Source of the DNA: an uncultured Bacilli bacterium
GTDB lineage: Bacteria > Bacillota_I > Bacilli_A > RF39 > UBA660
NCBI GenBank assembly: GCA_934087515.1
Contig: CAKOIY010000008.1
Location: 1 to 28,086 of the forward strand
DNA length: 28,086 bases
Direction: 5' to 3'
The translations under genes were made by a program, and so were the position numbers. Below the pieces are notes generated by a model. The model had not been told where the DNA came from, searched no databases, and worked only from the letters and a program-made list of their open reading frames with translations. This document shows, one piece after another, positions 17,027-25,033 of the stretch. Each line of letters begins with the position of its first letter. Position 1 is the first letter of the stretch.

Positions 17027-17423
17027 TAGTAACCTCTTTATGCATTATACTATCAAGGGTACCATTAATTAACTTAACTACTTTTTCATCACTATATTTT
17101 TTTGATAATTCTACCGCTTCATTGATTGCTACAACATTTGGGGTATCTGTATACATAAGTTCATATATAGCAAGTGATAAAATGGCTTTATCTACTTTCC
17201 CAATTCTGTTGATATTCCAATCTTTCATATATTTATTTGCTATTTTACTTATTGAATCTTGATTTTTTATTATGCCTTCTAGAGTATTTTTTACAAAAGC
17301 ATTTTCCTTTTCTATTTGTTCTTTTATTAAATCATTTAATTTAAAATCTATATTTTTTTCACTATAAATATATACTTCGTATAAAACTTTAATAATAACT
17401 TCTCTTAACTCACTTCTATTCAT
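17019..17423 (-). CDS. nusB: Transcription antitermination factor NusB
   Basis: A 134-residue all-helical RNA-binding protein that joins NusE/S10 at boxA RNA to support antitermination, mainly of rRNA operons. Typical sequence: 'RSELREVIIKVLYEVYIY' at the start, 'DWNINRIGKVDKAILSLAIYELMY' in the middle, and 'VVAINEAVELSKKYSDEKVVKLINGTLDSI' near the end. The start is the ATG at 17423, preceded by CGGAGG; a longer reading frame upstream has no ribosome-binding site and would begin before the promoter. First gene of the nusB-xseA-xseB operon. Confidence 0.95.
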   Translation of the reverse strand: MNRSELREVIIKVLYEVYIYSEKNIDFKLNDLIKEQIEKENAFVKNTLEGIIKNQDSISKIANKYMKDWNINRIGKVDKAILSLAIYELMYTDTPNVVAINEAVELSKKYSDEKVVKLINGTLDSIMHKEVTNE

Positions 17424-17441
17424 ATTAATTCCTCCGTATTT

Positions 17442-17470
17442 ATTATATAAAAAAAAAGCATTAAAGTAAA
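17442..17470 (-). promoter_or_regulatory. Sigma-A-type promoter of nusB-xseA-xseB
   Basis: On the minus strand TTTACT (17465-17470) and TATAAT (17442-17447) are 17 bases apart. The start near 17435 leaves a leader of about 12 bases carrying the GGAGG. It begins just after the terminator of the upstream membrane-protein gene. Confidence 0.65.
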
Positions 17471-17483
17471 TAAAACAAATAAA

Positions 17484-17511
17484 AAACATCTTAGTTTTAC
17501 CTAAAATGTTT
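17484..17511 (-). terminator. Intrinsic terminator of the DUF6056-like gene
   Basis: On the minus strand AAACATTTTAG (17501-17511) pairs with CTAAGATGTTT (17484-17494) over 11 positions with one mismatch, loop GTAAAA, followed by a T-rich tail. It begins at the stop codon. Confidence 0.75.
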
Positions 17512-18982
17512 ACTTTTCATAAATTAAATCTATATCATCTGGGATGTTATTAAATAATTTGTAACGCATTTCCCAAACACTATTATCTTTTCCTAAATAA
17601 GAGCAATGTAATCTGTCTTCGTAAGGCAATCTGTGAAAGACTACAGAACTTGAATATTTCATATTTTCCTTGATATACGCAAGTCTTTCGTTATCTTTGA
17701 TATGAATGTAACCATATATAAAGAAAATATATATAACTGAACATAAAGCTCCCCCTATAAGAATAGTTTTGAATCCTTGATTAAAATTAAATTTCAGGAT
17801 ATTTTTCATATAATCTATCAATATAAGGCTAATTAGTACATAGAAAATATATATAATAAAGAAACAACGTGGACCGATTGGTTCAACAAATAAAAGTGGT
17901 CCAGTTAAGATAATTATACTAATTAATAAAAATAATATTTTGTTTCTATAAGATGGTTTTATGTATAGCAATGATATTATGATTGTTATAAACAGAGTTA
18001 TTCCTAAAACCAATTCAAAGTATTTGGTATATTCTAAAAGAATGTTCCAATCTGGAAATATATTTGTTATAACTATATAAAATAAAGAAAATGATAAACT
18101 TATACACAATAATCTTTTTGTATTTTTTTTATGTTTTGTCTTTGTTTTACTTTTTGAAACTATATATATAAGTAAAGTTATAATAATTCCTAAGATGATG
18201 TAATTATCGTAGATAAGTAAATCTAAAATTTTGTCTACTAAAGTATTTATAATACTAAATACTGAGGGTTCAACGACACTCCTATAGTAATCCTGATGAG
18301 AAAATATGGAAGTGTAAACACTGTTTGAGAACATAATTATAGTTCCTATTAGACTTCCTAGTAAATAACTTATAGATTTTACTAAATTTTGTTTTGATTT
18401 TATTATTGTGTATATTACTAAAAATATACTTAGTATTAGATTATATATAGTTATGTGTTCCATAAATAAAGAAACTGAAAATGATAACAGACATAATAAT
18501 AGAGCAATAATTATTCTTTTTGATATTTTATCATTAGTTTTAAATCCACCTTTAAAATAATAGTAAATTATAAATACTATTCCAAGAGTTGGCATTACAT
18601 AATTAGAAAATCCTGACACCCAGGAAATACTTTCTCTAAATATTCCAACAGGCATTAGTGTTATTAATATTATTAGTAGTAAAATAGTATATGTTTTTTT
18701 TATTTTTACGCATTTACTAATGAAATATATTATTCCTGTAAATACAAGAGCCATTACTATTGTTTTTAAAAGCACTGATCTAGTAAGAACTAGAACTGTA
18801 ATATTACCAAAATAACGGCCATTATAATTATCAAAAAAACTATTTAATCTATCTAAGCCAATAGTACTTCCCCAAGCCCAATCATCCCCAGTATAAGGAA
18901 ATAGATAACATAGGAAAGCTATCATAATAAATAGTCCTAGCCAGATTATATTCTCCTTAAAAAATGTAATTATTTTTTGCAT
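17510..18982 (-). CDS. Polytopic membrane protein, DUF6056-like
   Basis: A 490-residue protein with about eleven or twelve hydrophobic segments. Near the N-terminus it has 'YTGDDWAWGS' and 'NYNGRYFGN', and further on 'SWVSGFSNYVMPTLG', motifs that I associate with the DUF6056 family, membrane proteins of polysaccharide loci with a GT-C-like layout. The acidic 'GDDW' after the first membrane segment would face outside, as in GT-C enzymes, so a lipid-linked sugar transferase role is plausible but unproven. The start is the ATG at 18982, with AAAGAGGTG just upstream and 13 bases after the stop of the PIG-L gene; the same transcript probably makes both. Confidence 0.75.
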   Translation of the reverse strand: MQKIITFFKENIIWLGLFIMIAFLCYLFPYTGDDWAWGSTIGLDRLNSFFDNYNGRYFGNITVLVLTRSVLLKTIVMALVFTGIIYFISKCVKIKKTYTILLLIILITLMPVGIFRESISWVSGFSNYVMPTLGIVFIIYYYFKGGFKTNDKISKRIIIALLLCLLSFSVSLFMEHITIYNLILSIFLVIYTIIKSKQNLVKSISYLLGSLIGTIIMFSNSVYTSIFSHQDYYRSVVEPSVFSIINTLVDKILDLLIYDNYIILGIIITLLIYIVSKSKTKTKHKKNTKRLLCISLSFSLFYIVITNIFPDWNILLEYTKYFELVLGITLFITIIISLLYIKPSYRNKILFLLISIIILTGPLLFVEPIGPRCFFIIYIFYVLISLILIDYMKNILKFNFNQGFKTILIGGALCSVIYIFFIYGYIHIKDNERLAYIKENMKYSSSVVFHRLPYEDRLHCSYLGKDNSVWEMRYKLFNNIPDDIDLIYEK

Positions 18983-18995
18983 ACTACACCTCTTT

Positions 18996-20213
18996 TTATC
19001 TAGGATACTCATTCCATTTTAGAGCAGGTATCCAGTTTTCGTATGGCAACATTTGTTCCCAATAATTATGAATATTGTTTCTTACACTGGAATAAAGTTT
19101 AATTTCTTCCATCTTAATTGCTAAATCTTCATCGCTCATTCTTATTAGTGTATTTGGAACTTCTCCTTTTTTATAGAAATGTCCAAAATAATACAATCTA
19201 TCTAGCATATTATACTTATCACATACTTTATAGACATGTTGAAAAGTTTTTTTGTGATGAATGTGTCCTGTTACACCATCAGGATTATAAGTCACTACAG
19301 CATCCCATTTTTTGTAATTAATAAGTCTTTGCATATCTAGATTTAATCCTTTTTTTGCATAGTTCCATTCATCTCGCACCCCATCTGGATCATCTGGATA
19401 ATCTAGAATTAATCCTCCATTGTTAGTGAACTTTAAAATGTTTTTATATTCTTTTGATCTAACAGGATTTTTCCCATTGGTTAAGCATACAACAAAATAA
19501 CTATCTTTATATAGATTTGCTCCACCCCATAGAGTTTCATCATCAGGATGTGCTACTACCATGAGTTTTTTATATTTATATGCTCCAGCTCGATCTAACA
19601 TTGTTCTTGATATTAATCCTTTAGTAGTTTTCACTATAACCCTAATACTAGTTTTTCTTCCATCTAAAGTACTTGCAGTTATTAATGCATTACTAGGACT
19701 ATGAGCTGTTATTACCCCATTTTTATCTACACTTATTGTTTCTGGATGATTACTGCTAAACTTAATATTTTTAATCGGATAACCTCTAGTGTTAAGTTTA
19801 AGTTTATATGTATCTTTGTTTTCTATAATCATATTTCTTTTAGTAAAATTAATAAGTGGAGAGTGTTCTACTTTGATTGTTTTTTTTAATTTTTTATTGT
19901 TATTTTTTGTATAAAAATTTAAAGTTACTTTTCCTGGTTTTTTAATATATAAATAATTGTTTTTACAATAAGCAATTTTAATATTAGTAGTAGTACAATA
20001 TACTCTTTTTACTTTTTTATCATTGATAATAATTTTCTTTTTAGTAAATGCCCAATTTTTTTCCTCTAGAATACTAATAAAATCATTATTGTAAGCTTTT
20101 ACTACTTTTGGCTTTGTTTCTTGAACACAAAAAAGGATTCCTATGGAAACTATTACTAATACTATAGCTATTAAATTTGTTTTGTTTTTTAATTTATTAA
20201 AATTCTTTTTCAT
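18996..20213 (-). CDS. Membrane-anchored PIG-L (LmbE-like) deacetylase with Ig-like domain
   Basis: A 405-residue protein. Residues about 10-30 form an uncleaved signal anchor ('LIAIVLVIVSIGILFCV'). The region to about 195 is beta-rich and ends in a bacterial Ig-like (BIG2) repeat ('SVDKNGVITAHSPSNALITA'). From about 215 on is the PIG-L domain with the zinc-binding 'AHPDDE' (221-226), 'VCLTNG', 'DYPDDPDG' and the second zinc motif 'GHIHH'. PIG-L enzymes remove N-acetyl groups from GlcNAc in glycans and lipids; this one would work outside the cell on wall or surface glycans. The ATG at 20213 is preferred over one 30 bases upstream, because AAGAGG lies before it and the promoter's start site near 20239 rules out the longer form. 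Operon with the DUF6056-like gene. Confidence 0.9.
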   Translation of the reverse strand: MKKNFNKLKNKTNLIAIVLVIVSIGILFCVQETKPKVVKAYNNDFISILEEKNWAFTKKKIIINDKKVKRVYCTTTNIKIAYCKNNYLYIKKPGKVTLNFYTKNNNKKLKKTIKVEHSPLINFTKRNMIIENKDTYKLKLNTRGYPIKNIKFSSNHPETISVDKNGVITAHSPSNALITASTLDGRKTSIRVIVKTTKGLISRTMLDRAGAYKYKKLMVVAHPDDETLWGGANLYKDSYFVVCLTNGKNPVRSKEYKNILKFTNNGGLILDYPDDPDGVRDEWNYAKKGLNLDMQRLINYKKWDAVVTYNPDGVTGHIHHKKTFQHVYKVCDKYNMLDRLYYFGHFYKKGEVPNTLIRMSDEDLAIKMEEIKLYSSVRNNIHNYWEQMLPYENWIPALKWNEYPR

Positions 20214-20245
20214 ATATAACAACCTCTTAAAAATATTATACACAT

Positions 20246-20274
20246 AGTATAGGGATTTTATTAAAAAAAGTCAA
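20246..20274 (-). promoter_or_regulatory. Sigma-A-type promoter of the PIG-L/DUF6056 operon
   Basis: On the minus strand TTGACT (20269-20274) and TATACT (20246-20251) are 17 bases apart. The start near 20239 leaves about 26 bases of leader. The -35 box lies immediately after the U-rich end of the upstream RNA gene. Confidence 0.7.
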
Positions 20275-20275
20275 T

Positions 20276-20430
20276 AAAAAAGTCAGAGAACTAATAACGA
20301 AAACCTGTTTATGTACAGGTGGTAAATCACATAATGTCATTAGGATCCTTAGATAAATCTAAGTCTTCAACACAAACATTAATTAGATTCCCTTATCGTT
20401 GCTTGTACGGTTTAACATATGTTCTCTGAC
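20276..20430 (-). ncRNA. ssrS: Structured RNA, probable 6S RNA
   Basis: A stand-alone RNA of about 150 bases with its own promoter. The two ends form a perfect 10-bp closing stem (GUCAGAGAAC with GUUCUCUGAC) followed by U5. Inside are a large open region on both strands, a small hairpin on the 3' side (ACCUGU-ACAUAA-ACAGGU, 20304-20321), a stem AAUC/GAUU then UAAUGU/ACAUUA, and an apical hairpin CUUAGA-UUUA-UCUAAG. A long rod with a central bubble and a 3'-side bubble hairpin is the architecture of 6S RNA, which binds sigma-A RNA polymerase by mimicking an open promoter. In Bacillus subtilis the 6S-1 gene bsrA lies beside the hisS-aspS genes; here the RNA is two genes from hisS. The assignment rests on architecture and context; a covariance-model match has not been run. 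The closing stem plus U tract can also act as its terminator. Confidence 0.62.
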
Positions 20431-20436
20431 AATTAT

Positions 20437-20465
20437 ATTTTATCAAATTCTTACTCTATTTACAA
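20437..20465 (-). promoter_or_regulatory. Sigma-A-type promoter of the probable 6S RNA
   Basis: On the minus strand TTGTAA (20460-20465), a 17-base spacer and TAAAAT (20437-20442), then 6 bases to the G at 20430 that begins the closing stem of the RNA. The exact fit of promoter and RNA end supports an independent RNA gene. Confidence 0.7.
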
Positions 20466-20490
20466 TAGTTTTTATAAAACTTTACACTTT

Positions 20491-21285
20491 TTAATATTCG
20501 TCCATAAATGAATATTTTTCATCTTTTGTTTTATAACCTAAAACAGCATCTAAGTTTATGTTTTCACTACTTTTAAAGATATGAATATCAATGTTTTTAT
20601 CTACTTTTCTAAGATTTGATATTAGATCTTTTATTTCTTTTCTTTTTCCTATCTCTTTTTTTGTAACAAAACAAGCACAATCTAGAAATTGTAAATCACA
20701 GTGATATTTCCAAGAAATAATATCTTTTTCTTTTATGAAGTAAAGTGGTCTTATTAATTCCATGTTATCAAAGTTAGTACTTTTTAGTTTTGGCATCATT
20801 GTTTTATATTCTCCGGCATAGATTATGTTTAAAAGAATAGTTTCTATTACATCATCAAAATGATGTCCTAAGGCTATTTTATTACAACCTAATTCTTGAG
20901 CTTTAGCGTATAGAAATCCTCTTCTTTTTCTAGCGCATAAATAACATGGTGATGTTGTATCTTTTATAGATTCGAATATATTACTTTTATATATTTCACC
21001 TGGTATACCTAATTTTTGAAGATTGTTCTTTATTAAATTTAGATTTTCTTTGGCATAACCTGGATCCATGACGATATATTTAACTTCAAAATTGTATTTA
21101 CTATGTTTTTTTAATTCTTGCATACATTTTGCTAGTAAGAACGAATCTTTTCCTCCAGATATACAGACTCCTACTACATCACCATCAGAAATTAGATTAT
21201 ATTCTTTAATAGCTTTTAGAAATTTTCCATATAACTTTGATTTATAAGTTTTTATTATACTTCTTTCTATATCTTTTAATTCCAT
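20491..21285 (-). CDS. TtcA-family tRNA 2-thiocytidine biosynthesis protein
   Basis: A 264-residue PP-loop ATPase of the TtcA/TtuA group, which adenylates and thiolates a tRNA base. The PP-loop 'SGGKDS' is at 43-48. The cysteine pair in 'CYLCARKRRG' (C114, C117) and 'ALGHHFDDV' are typical of TtcA, in which these cysteines bind an iron-sulfur cluster; a third candidate is in 'DCACFVTKKE'. It is slightly shorter than Escherichia coli TtcA. The target is probably cytidine 32 of certain tRNAs but the related family members with other positions cannot be excluded. It follows hisS by 2 bases, giving a small tRNA-related operon. Confidence 0.85.
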   Translation of the reverse strand: MELKDIERSIIKTYKSKLYGKFLKAIKEYNLISDGDVVGVCISGGKDSFLLAKCMQELKKHSKYNFEVKYIVMDPGYAKENLNLIKNNLQKLGIPGEIYKSNIFESIKDTTSPCYLCARKRRGFLYAKAQELGCNKIALGHHFDDVIETILLNIIYAGEYKTMMPKLKSTNFDNMELIRPLYFIKEKDIISWKYHCDLQFLDCACFVTKKEIGKRKEIKDLISNLRKVDKNIDIHIFKSSENINLDAVLGYKTKDEKYSFMDEY

Positions 21286-21287
21286 TA

Positions 21288-22595
21288 CTATTTTATCTCA
21301 CTTATTATTTCTTCTAGGGATATAGTTTTTTGTCCTCCTGTTTCCATATTTTTTATTGTTACTTTGTTTTGTTTTTCCTCATCTTCTCCAACAATACAAA
21401 CGTATGGAATACCTAATCTGTTAGCATATTTTAGTTTTTGTTTTAAACCCTTTTCTTCATAATAAACATCACAAATAATTTTGTTTTGACGTAGTAACGA
21501 ACTTATTTTTATAGCATAGTCCATATTTTCTTTTGAGAAGGGAATTATTAAAACTTTAGAAAGTGTTTTACTAGAACTTTTTATGATTCCAGCTTCTTTT
21601 AATTGGTAAAATAGTCTAGTAAGTCCGATTGAAATACCTACTCCACATAAGGCTTTATCCGTATAATAGTCTGTTAAGTTATCGTATCTACCTCCTGAAC
21701 AGATACTTCCAAGACTTGGATAATCATTTAATTTTGTTTCATAAATAGTTCCAGTATAATAATCAAGCCCTCTTGCTATGGTTAAATCAATAACATAATA
21801 ATTTTCTTCAAGCCCAAAAGCTTTTACTTCTTTGATTACTTTTTGTAATTCTTCTAGTCCTGTAATAAATGTACTGTTTTTTATTTCTAGATTTTGAAGC
21901 GAATTTATTATTTCTGTATTATTTCCTTTTATACTAACAAACTCTATTATTTTATCTATTTTTTCATTAGTAATAGGAATAAGTGATAATTCTTCTTTTA
22001 CTCCGGATACTCCAATTTTATCTATTTTATCAATTATTCTAAGAACATCTATAGATTTCATTTCTAGATCTAAACTTTCAAAAAAACCGTTTAATAGTTT
22101 TCTATTATTTATATGTATTGTAAACTCTCCAAAAGATAGTTTTTTAAAAGTATTATAAATAACTGCTAAAATTTCAGCATCATACATTAGGCTAAGGTTT
22201 TCTCCAATTACATCAATATCACATTGATAAAATTCTCTATATCTTCCTTTTTGTGGTCTTTCTCCGCGATATACTTTTCCTATTTGATATCTTTTGAATG
22301 GAAAAACCAAATCATTATATTTCATTGATACGTATCTAGCAAGTGGTACGGTAAGATCGAATCTAAGAGAAATATCATTTTCTCCTTTTTTAAAACGATA
22401 TATTTGTTTTTCTGTTTCCCCTCCGGCTTTTGCTAGTAATACTTCGGAACATTCTAAAATTGGTGTATCAATTGGTAAAAAACCAAAACTTTCATAAGAA
22501 GTTCTTATGGTATCTACTAGTTCATTAAATAATATTTGATCTTCAGGAAGTAGTTCCATAAATCCTGACATTATTTTTGGTGTTACTTTATTCAT
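21288..22595 (-). CDS. hisS: Histidyl-tRNA synthetase
   Basis: A 435-residue class II aminoacyl-tRNA synthetase that charges tRNA-His. Motif 2 is clear: 'FKRYQIGKVYRGERPQKGR' (100-118) followed by 'YREFYQCDIDVIG'. The histidine-specific motifs are 'ARGLDYYTGTIYE' and 'SICSGGRYDNL', and 'GVGISIGLTRL' is motif 3. The C-terminal anticodon-binding domain is present ('KVLIIPFSKENMDYAIKISSLLRQ', 'KYANRLGIPYVCIVGEDE'). Length is normal. The start follows GAGAGGG. The gap to the upstream gene is only 36 bases, so there is no room for a T-box leader; the gene is probably read from the promoter at 23223 or past the hairpin at 22620-22644. Confidence 0.97.
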   Translation of the reverse strand: MNKVTPKIMSGFMELLPEDQILFNELVDTIRTSYESFGFLPIDTPILECSEVLLAKAGGETEKQIYRFKKGENDISLRFDLTVPLARYVSMKYNDLVFPFKRYQIGKVYRGERPQKGRYREFYQCDIDVIGENLSLMYDAEILAVIYNTFKKLSFGEFTIHINNRKLLNGFFESLDLEMKSIDVLRIIDKIDKIGVSGVKEELSLIPITNEKIDKIIEFVSIKGNNTEIINSLQNLEIKNSTFITGLEELQKVIKEVKAFGLEENYYVIDLTIARGLDYYTGTIYETKLNDYPSLGSICSGGRYDNLTDYYTDKALCGVGISIGLTRLFYQLKEAGIIKSSSKTLSKVLIIPFSKENMDYAIKISSLLRQNKIICDVYYEEKGLKQKLKYANRLGIPYVCIVGEDEEKQNKVTIKNMETGGQKTISLEEIISEIK

Positions 22596-22619
22596 ATTAT
22601 CAACCCTCTCTATAAAAGT

Positions 22620-22644
22620 AAAAGCAGGTTATTACGCTGCTTTT
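22620..22644. terminator. Hairpin between the unknown gene and hisS
   Basis: AAAAGCAG (22620-22627) and CTGCTTTT (22637-22644) form an 8-bp stem with a 9-base loop. On the minus strand the tail is TTTTACTTTT, only moderately U-rich, so it may act as a partial terminator after the gene ending at 22632. The stop codon lies in the loop. Confidence 0.55.
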
Positions 22645-23180
22645 TTTAGTACTCTTTGTAATCCTTTTTCATTTATATTTTCTTCTTCAGAATTTTCATA
22701 ATTTGTTCTAGTAAGAACTTTTTCGCGTTCATGATATTCTGGATTAACTAATCTATAATTTTCCTCGAAAGGAATAGGTATTTCTTGTCTTAAACTATCT
22801 TTTATTTCATTGTAATTATCAATTGCTTCGATAAAGCTAAATTTTGAAGAATTTTTTAAGATAGGTTTTTTGTCATTGCTGTTTTTCACTTTAACATATA
22901 TATCATAAAACTTGTTATATGTTTCTTCAGCTTTTTCACTTGTACCAATTAAAATTCTTAAATTAAGTAAAGCTTGGTGTGTAAAGGTACTAATTTTTTG
23001 TTTTTCATCTAGACCATGAACTTCGACAAAGTTTTCTGCTCTGTAGAATATTGGTTTTTCTTTTTTATTATAATACACATGATAAACAGGACCATGTAAT
23101 CTACTTTGTTTTCCCTCTACATAAAAGTATTGTTTATCATTTCTATTTAAAATAAATGTACTTGGCATTTCTTGTTTCAT
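22632..23180 (-). CDS. Conserved-looking protein of unknown function
   Basis: A 182-residue soluble protein with no signal peptide or membrane segment, which I do not recognise. The start is the ATG at 23180, preceded 7 bases upstream by GGGGG; an ATG 18 bases further upstream lacks a good site. The first 70 residues look beta-rich ('STFILNRNDKQYFYVEGKQSRLHGPVYHVYYNKKEKPIFYRAENF'), the middle is a helix pair ('THQALLNLRILIGTSEKAEETYNKFYDIYVKVK'), and the last 40 residues are charged and probably disordered. A strong consensus promoter drives it. It lies upstream of hisS on the same strand, but there is no clear link to tRNA biology. Confidence 0.75.
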   Translation of the reverse strand: MKQEMPSTFILNRNDKQYFYVEGKQSRLHGPVYHVYYNKKEKPIFYRAENFVEVHGLDEKQKISTFTHQALLNLRILIGTSEKAEETYNKFYDIYVKVKNSNDKKPILKNSSKFSFIEAIDNYNEIKDSLRQEIPIPFEENYRLVNPEYHEREKVLTRTNYENSEEENINEKGLQRVLKKAA

Positions 23181-23222
23181 ATCAATTCCCCCAGTCATGA
23201 CTTCACGCCTTAATGCTTTTAT

Positions 23223-23251
23223 ATATTATCATTTTTATGGTTAAATGTCAA
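23223..23251 (-). promoter_or_regulatory. Sigma-A-type promoter upstream of the unknown gene and hisS
   Basis: On the minus strand a perfect TTGACA (23246-23251), a 17-base spacer and TAATAT (23223-23228). The start near 23216 leaves about 36 bases before the ATG at 23180. Confidence 0.7.
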
Positions 23252-23297
23252 TGTTTACAAAGGGATTTCATCTCTTTTATGGATTCTTTTATGTGTT

Positions 23298-24992
23298 TTA
23301 ACGGCCTCCGCCTCCACCGAAGCCTCCGCCTCCAAAAGAACCAAATCCACCGCCACCAGATGAGAATCCTCCTCCACCTGAATCGTATGATTCTGCTCTA
23401 GATTTTGCAGTACTAGCACTATTTATTCCAGTATATGAGACAAAATAAATGAAATCAAAATCATCTATATAATCATCTGGAATAATATCAGGATATATAT
23501 CTTTAAATTCTTTAGCTACTTGTTCTGCAAGTCCAAAAATTTGAGCAAACATTAAATATTCTTTCCATAAATGAACCTCTATAGGATTTTTTTCATGAAT
23601 TCTTGAAAAATCAAGTAAAAAGTGTTTAAATTCTTTTAATTTTAATCCTTCTTCATAAATCATACTTGTTGTTTCGTATTTATAAGTTGATAGTTTTTTT
23701 AGATAACCAGCTTCAGATAAAGTTGTTGTTTCTTCATCAAGGATATCAGTAAACCATCCTAGAATATTACTATAATGATCACTTGCCCATTTTTTAAACT
23801 CCCCAGCTTCTAAAACATAATCACCACTTGCCTTTACTAACATTTGATAAAGTCTATCTTCTAGCGGATTATCAAAAGTGATATTGTTTTTTAATACAAT
23901 CTTTGATTTTTCTTTTTTAAATATTCCTGTACTCATGTCTTTATTAATTTCAATTTTTCCTTCATTAAGCCATTTAAGCAGTACTGCTCCTAGAACATCA
24001 GTATCTTTTTTACCTAATTTATATGTTTTTATGTACCAATATGCTAGATAAATATCTTTATTACATGGAATATCTCTAAAATAATTTACTTCTTTTGGTA
24101 ATTTTTTATCTTCTTTTCTAAATTTTATTCTCATATTTCCAGTAATTCTACTTTTTGGTATCAATACTCCAATTATACTTATTACTATAATTATTAGTAC
24201 TAGAAAATATTCTTCTATGAAATAGATTATTTTTTCAAAGATTCCTGTACTACCATCATCTGTATAAGATTTTGCTCCATTATTTGCCATATCTAGATAA
24301 TAATTAAAGTTTTTATCTAAATAATTATTATTACTAAATGTATCTTTAGGAAACTGTACTAAAATAGTCATATATTCATCTTTATTAAGGCCTTTATCAG
24401 TACTCATTTCTATGTAACCATTATAAACATAGGTTGGAGCACCATATTTCCCATAACCCCACACTGGTAAATCTTTACTATAATTTGTGAAATCACTATG
24501 AATTTTAATATAAATGTTTTCTGGTTCATCTGCTAAATTTTTAGGAATAAGGGTCCAATATACCATATCAACATCATTTAGTTTTGCTACAAAGTTACTA
24601 ATATCATATGAGATATTGTAAACATTTGACTTTCCTTTTTCACTTATACCCCAACAAAGTTCTATCCCATCAGATGTATAATTTATTCCATTTTTATATT
24701 TTTTATAGTTAAAATCTTTATCAATATTCCACTTAATATTTGTATAATCTTTTCCATTTAAACTAACATGAAAATTAGAAAACAAAGAATCCCCTATATT
24801 ATTATAAGGTTTATAAACCTCTGTTAAATCTTCATTTTTATCAAAATAAATATTCCAGCTTTCTTTAACATGAGCTGTTCCTTCTTTATCAATATTAATA
24901 TCCATTTTTATACTTTTTATATCTTGAGCATTAACATTTCCTATTATAAAAAATGACATTAATATAAGTAAAATAAATCCATATCTTTTCAT
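23298..24992 (-). CDS. DUF2207 membrane protein with glycine-rich tail
   Basis: A 564-residue surface protein. It begins with a signal peptide (about 1-22, ending 'GNVNA'), followed by the DUF2207 domain ('IKSIKMDINIDKEGTAHVKESWNIYF'), which in this family faces outside the cell. A transmembrane segment lies near the middle ('YFLVLIIIVISIIGVLIP'), then a cytoplasmic region ('FRDIPCNKDIYLAYWYIKTYKLGKKDTDVLGAVLLKWLNEGKIEI') with winged-helix-like character. The last 35 residues are a glycine/serine/phenylalanine-rich tail made of GGGGF-type repeats, common in this family. LemA is encoded 41 bases upstream; LemA and DUF2207 proteins are often neighbours, but their joint function is not established. 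Confidence 0.88.
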   Translation of the reverse strand: MKRYGFILLILMSFFIIGNVNAQDIKSIKMDINIDKEGTAHVKESWNIYFDKNEDLTEVYKPYNNIGDSLFSNFHVSLNGKDYTNIKWNIDKDFNYKKYKNGINYTSDGIELCWGISEKGKSNVYNISYDISNFVAKLNDVDMVYWTLIPKNLADEPENIYIKIHSDFTNYSKDLPVWGYGKYGAPTYVYNGYIEMSTDKGLNKDEYMTILVQFPKDTFSNNNYLDKNFNYYLDMANNGAKSYTDDGSTGIFEKIIYFIEEYFLVLIIIVISIIGVLIPKSRITGNMRIKFRKEDKKLPKEVNYFRDIPCNKDIYLAYWYIKTYKLGKKDTDVLGAVLLKWLNEGKIEINKDMSTGIFKKEKSKIVLKNNITFDNPLEDRLYQMLVKASGDYVLEAGEFKKWASDHYSNILGWFTDILDEETTTLSEAGYLKKLSTYKYETTSMIYEEGLKLKEFKHFLLDFSRIHEKNPIEVHLWKEYLMFAQIFGLAEQVAKEFKDIYPDIIPDDYIDDFDFIYFVSYTGINSASTAKSRAESYDSGGGGFSSGGGGFGSFGGGGFGGGGGR

Positions 24993-25005
24993 AATTTTTC
25001 TCCTT

Positions 25006-25031
25006 AAAAAAGGGCTTACAAAAGTAAGTCC
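25006..25031 (-). terminator. Attenuating terminator between lemA and the DUF2207 gene
   Basis: On the minus strand GGACTTAC (25024-25031) and GTAAGCCC (25012-25019) form an 8-position stem with one mismatch and a UUUU loop, followed by six U and then the ribosome-binding site of the next gene. It would lower expression of the DUF2207 gene relative to lemA. Confidence 0.65.
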
Positions 25032-25033
25032 TA

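Noticed and set aside
20276..20430. Riboswitch controlling the PIG-L gene
   Set aside because: The RNA has its own promoter and a closing stem that ends in a U tract, and a second good promoter (TTGACT-17-TATACT) for the PIG-L gene follows it. An independent RNA gene explains this better, although a leader role is not strictly excluded.
22596..22631. T-box leader for hisS
   Set aside because: Only 36 bases separate hisS from the preceding gene, far too short for a T-box.
23298..23400. GC-rich repeat suggesting foreign DNA
   Set aside because: The local rise in G+C comes from glycine codons in the GGGGF-type tail of the DUF2207 protein, a normal feature of the family.
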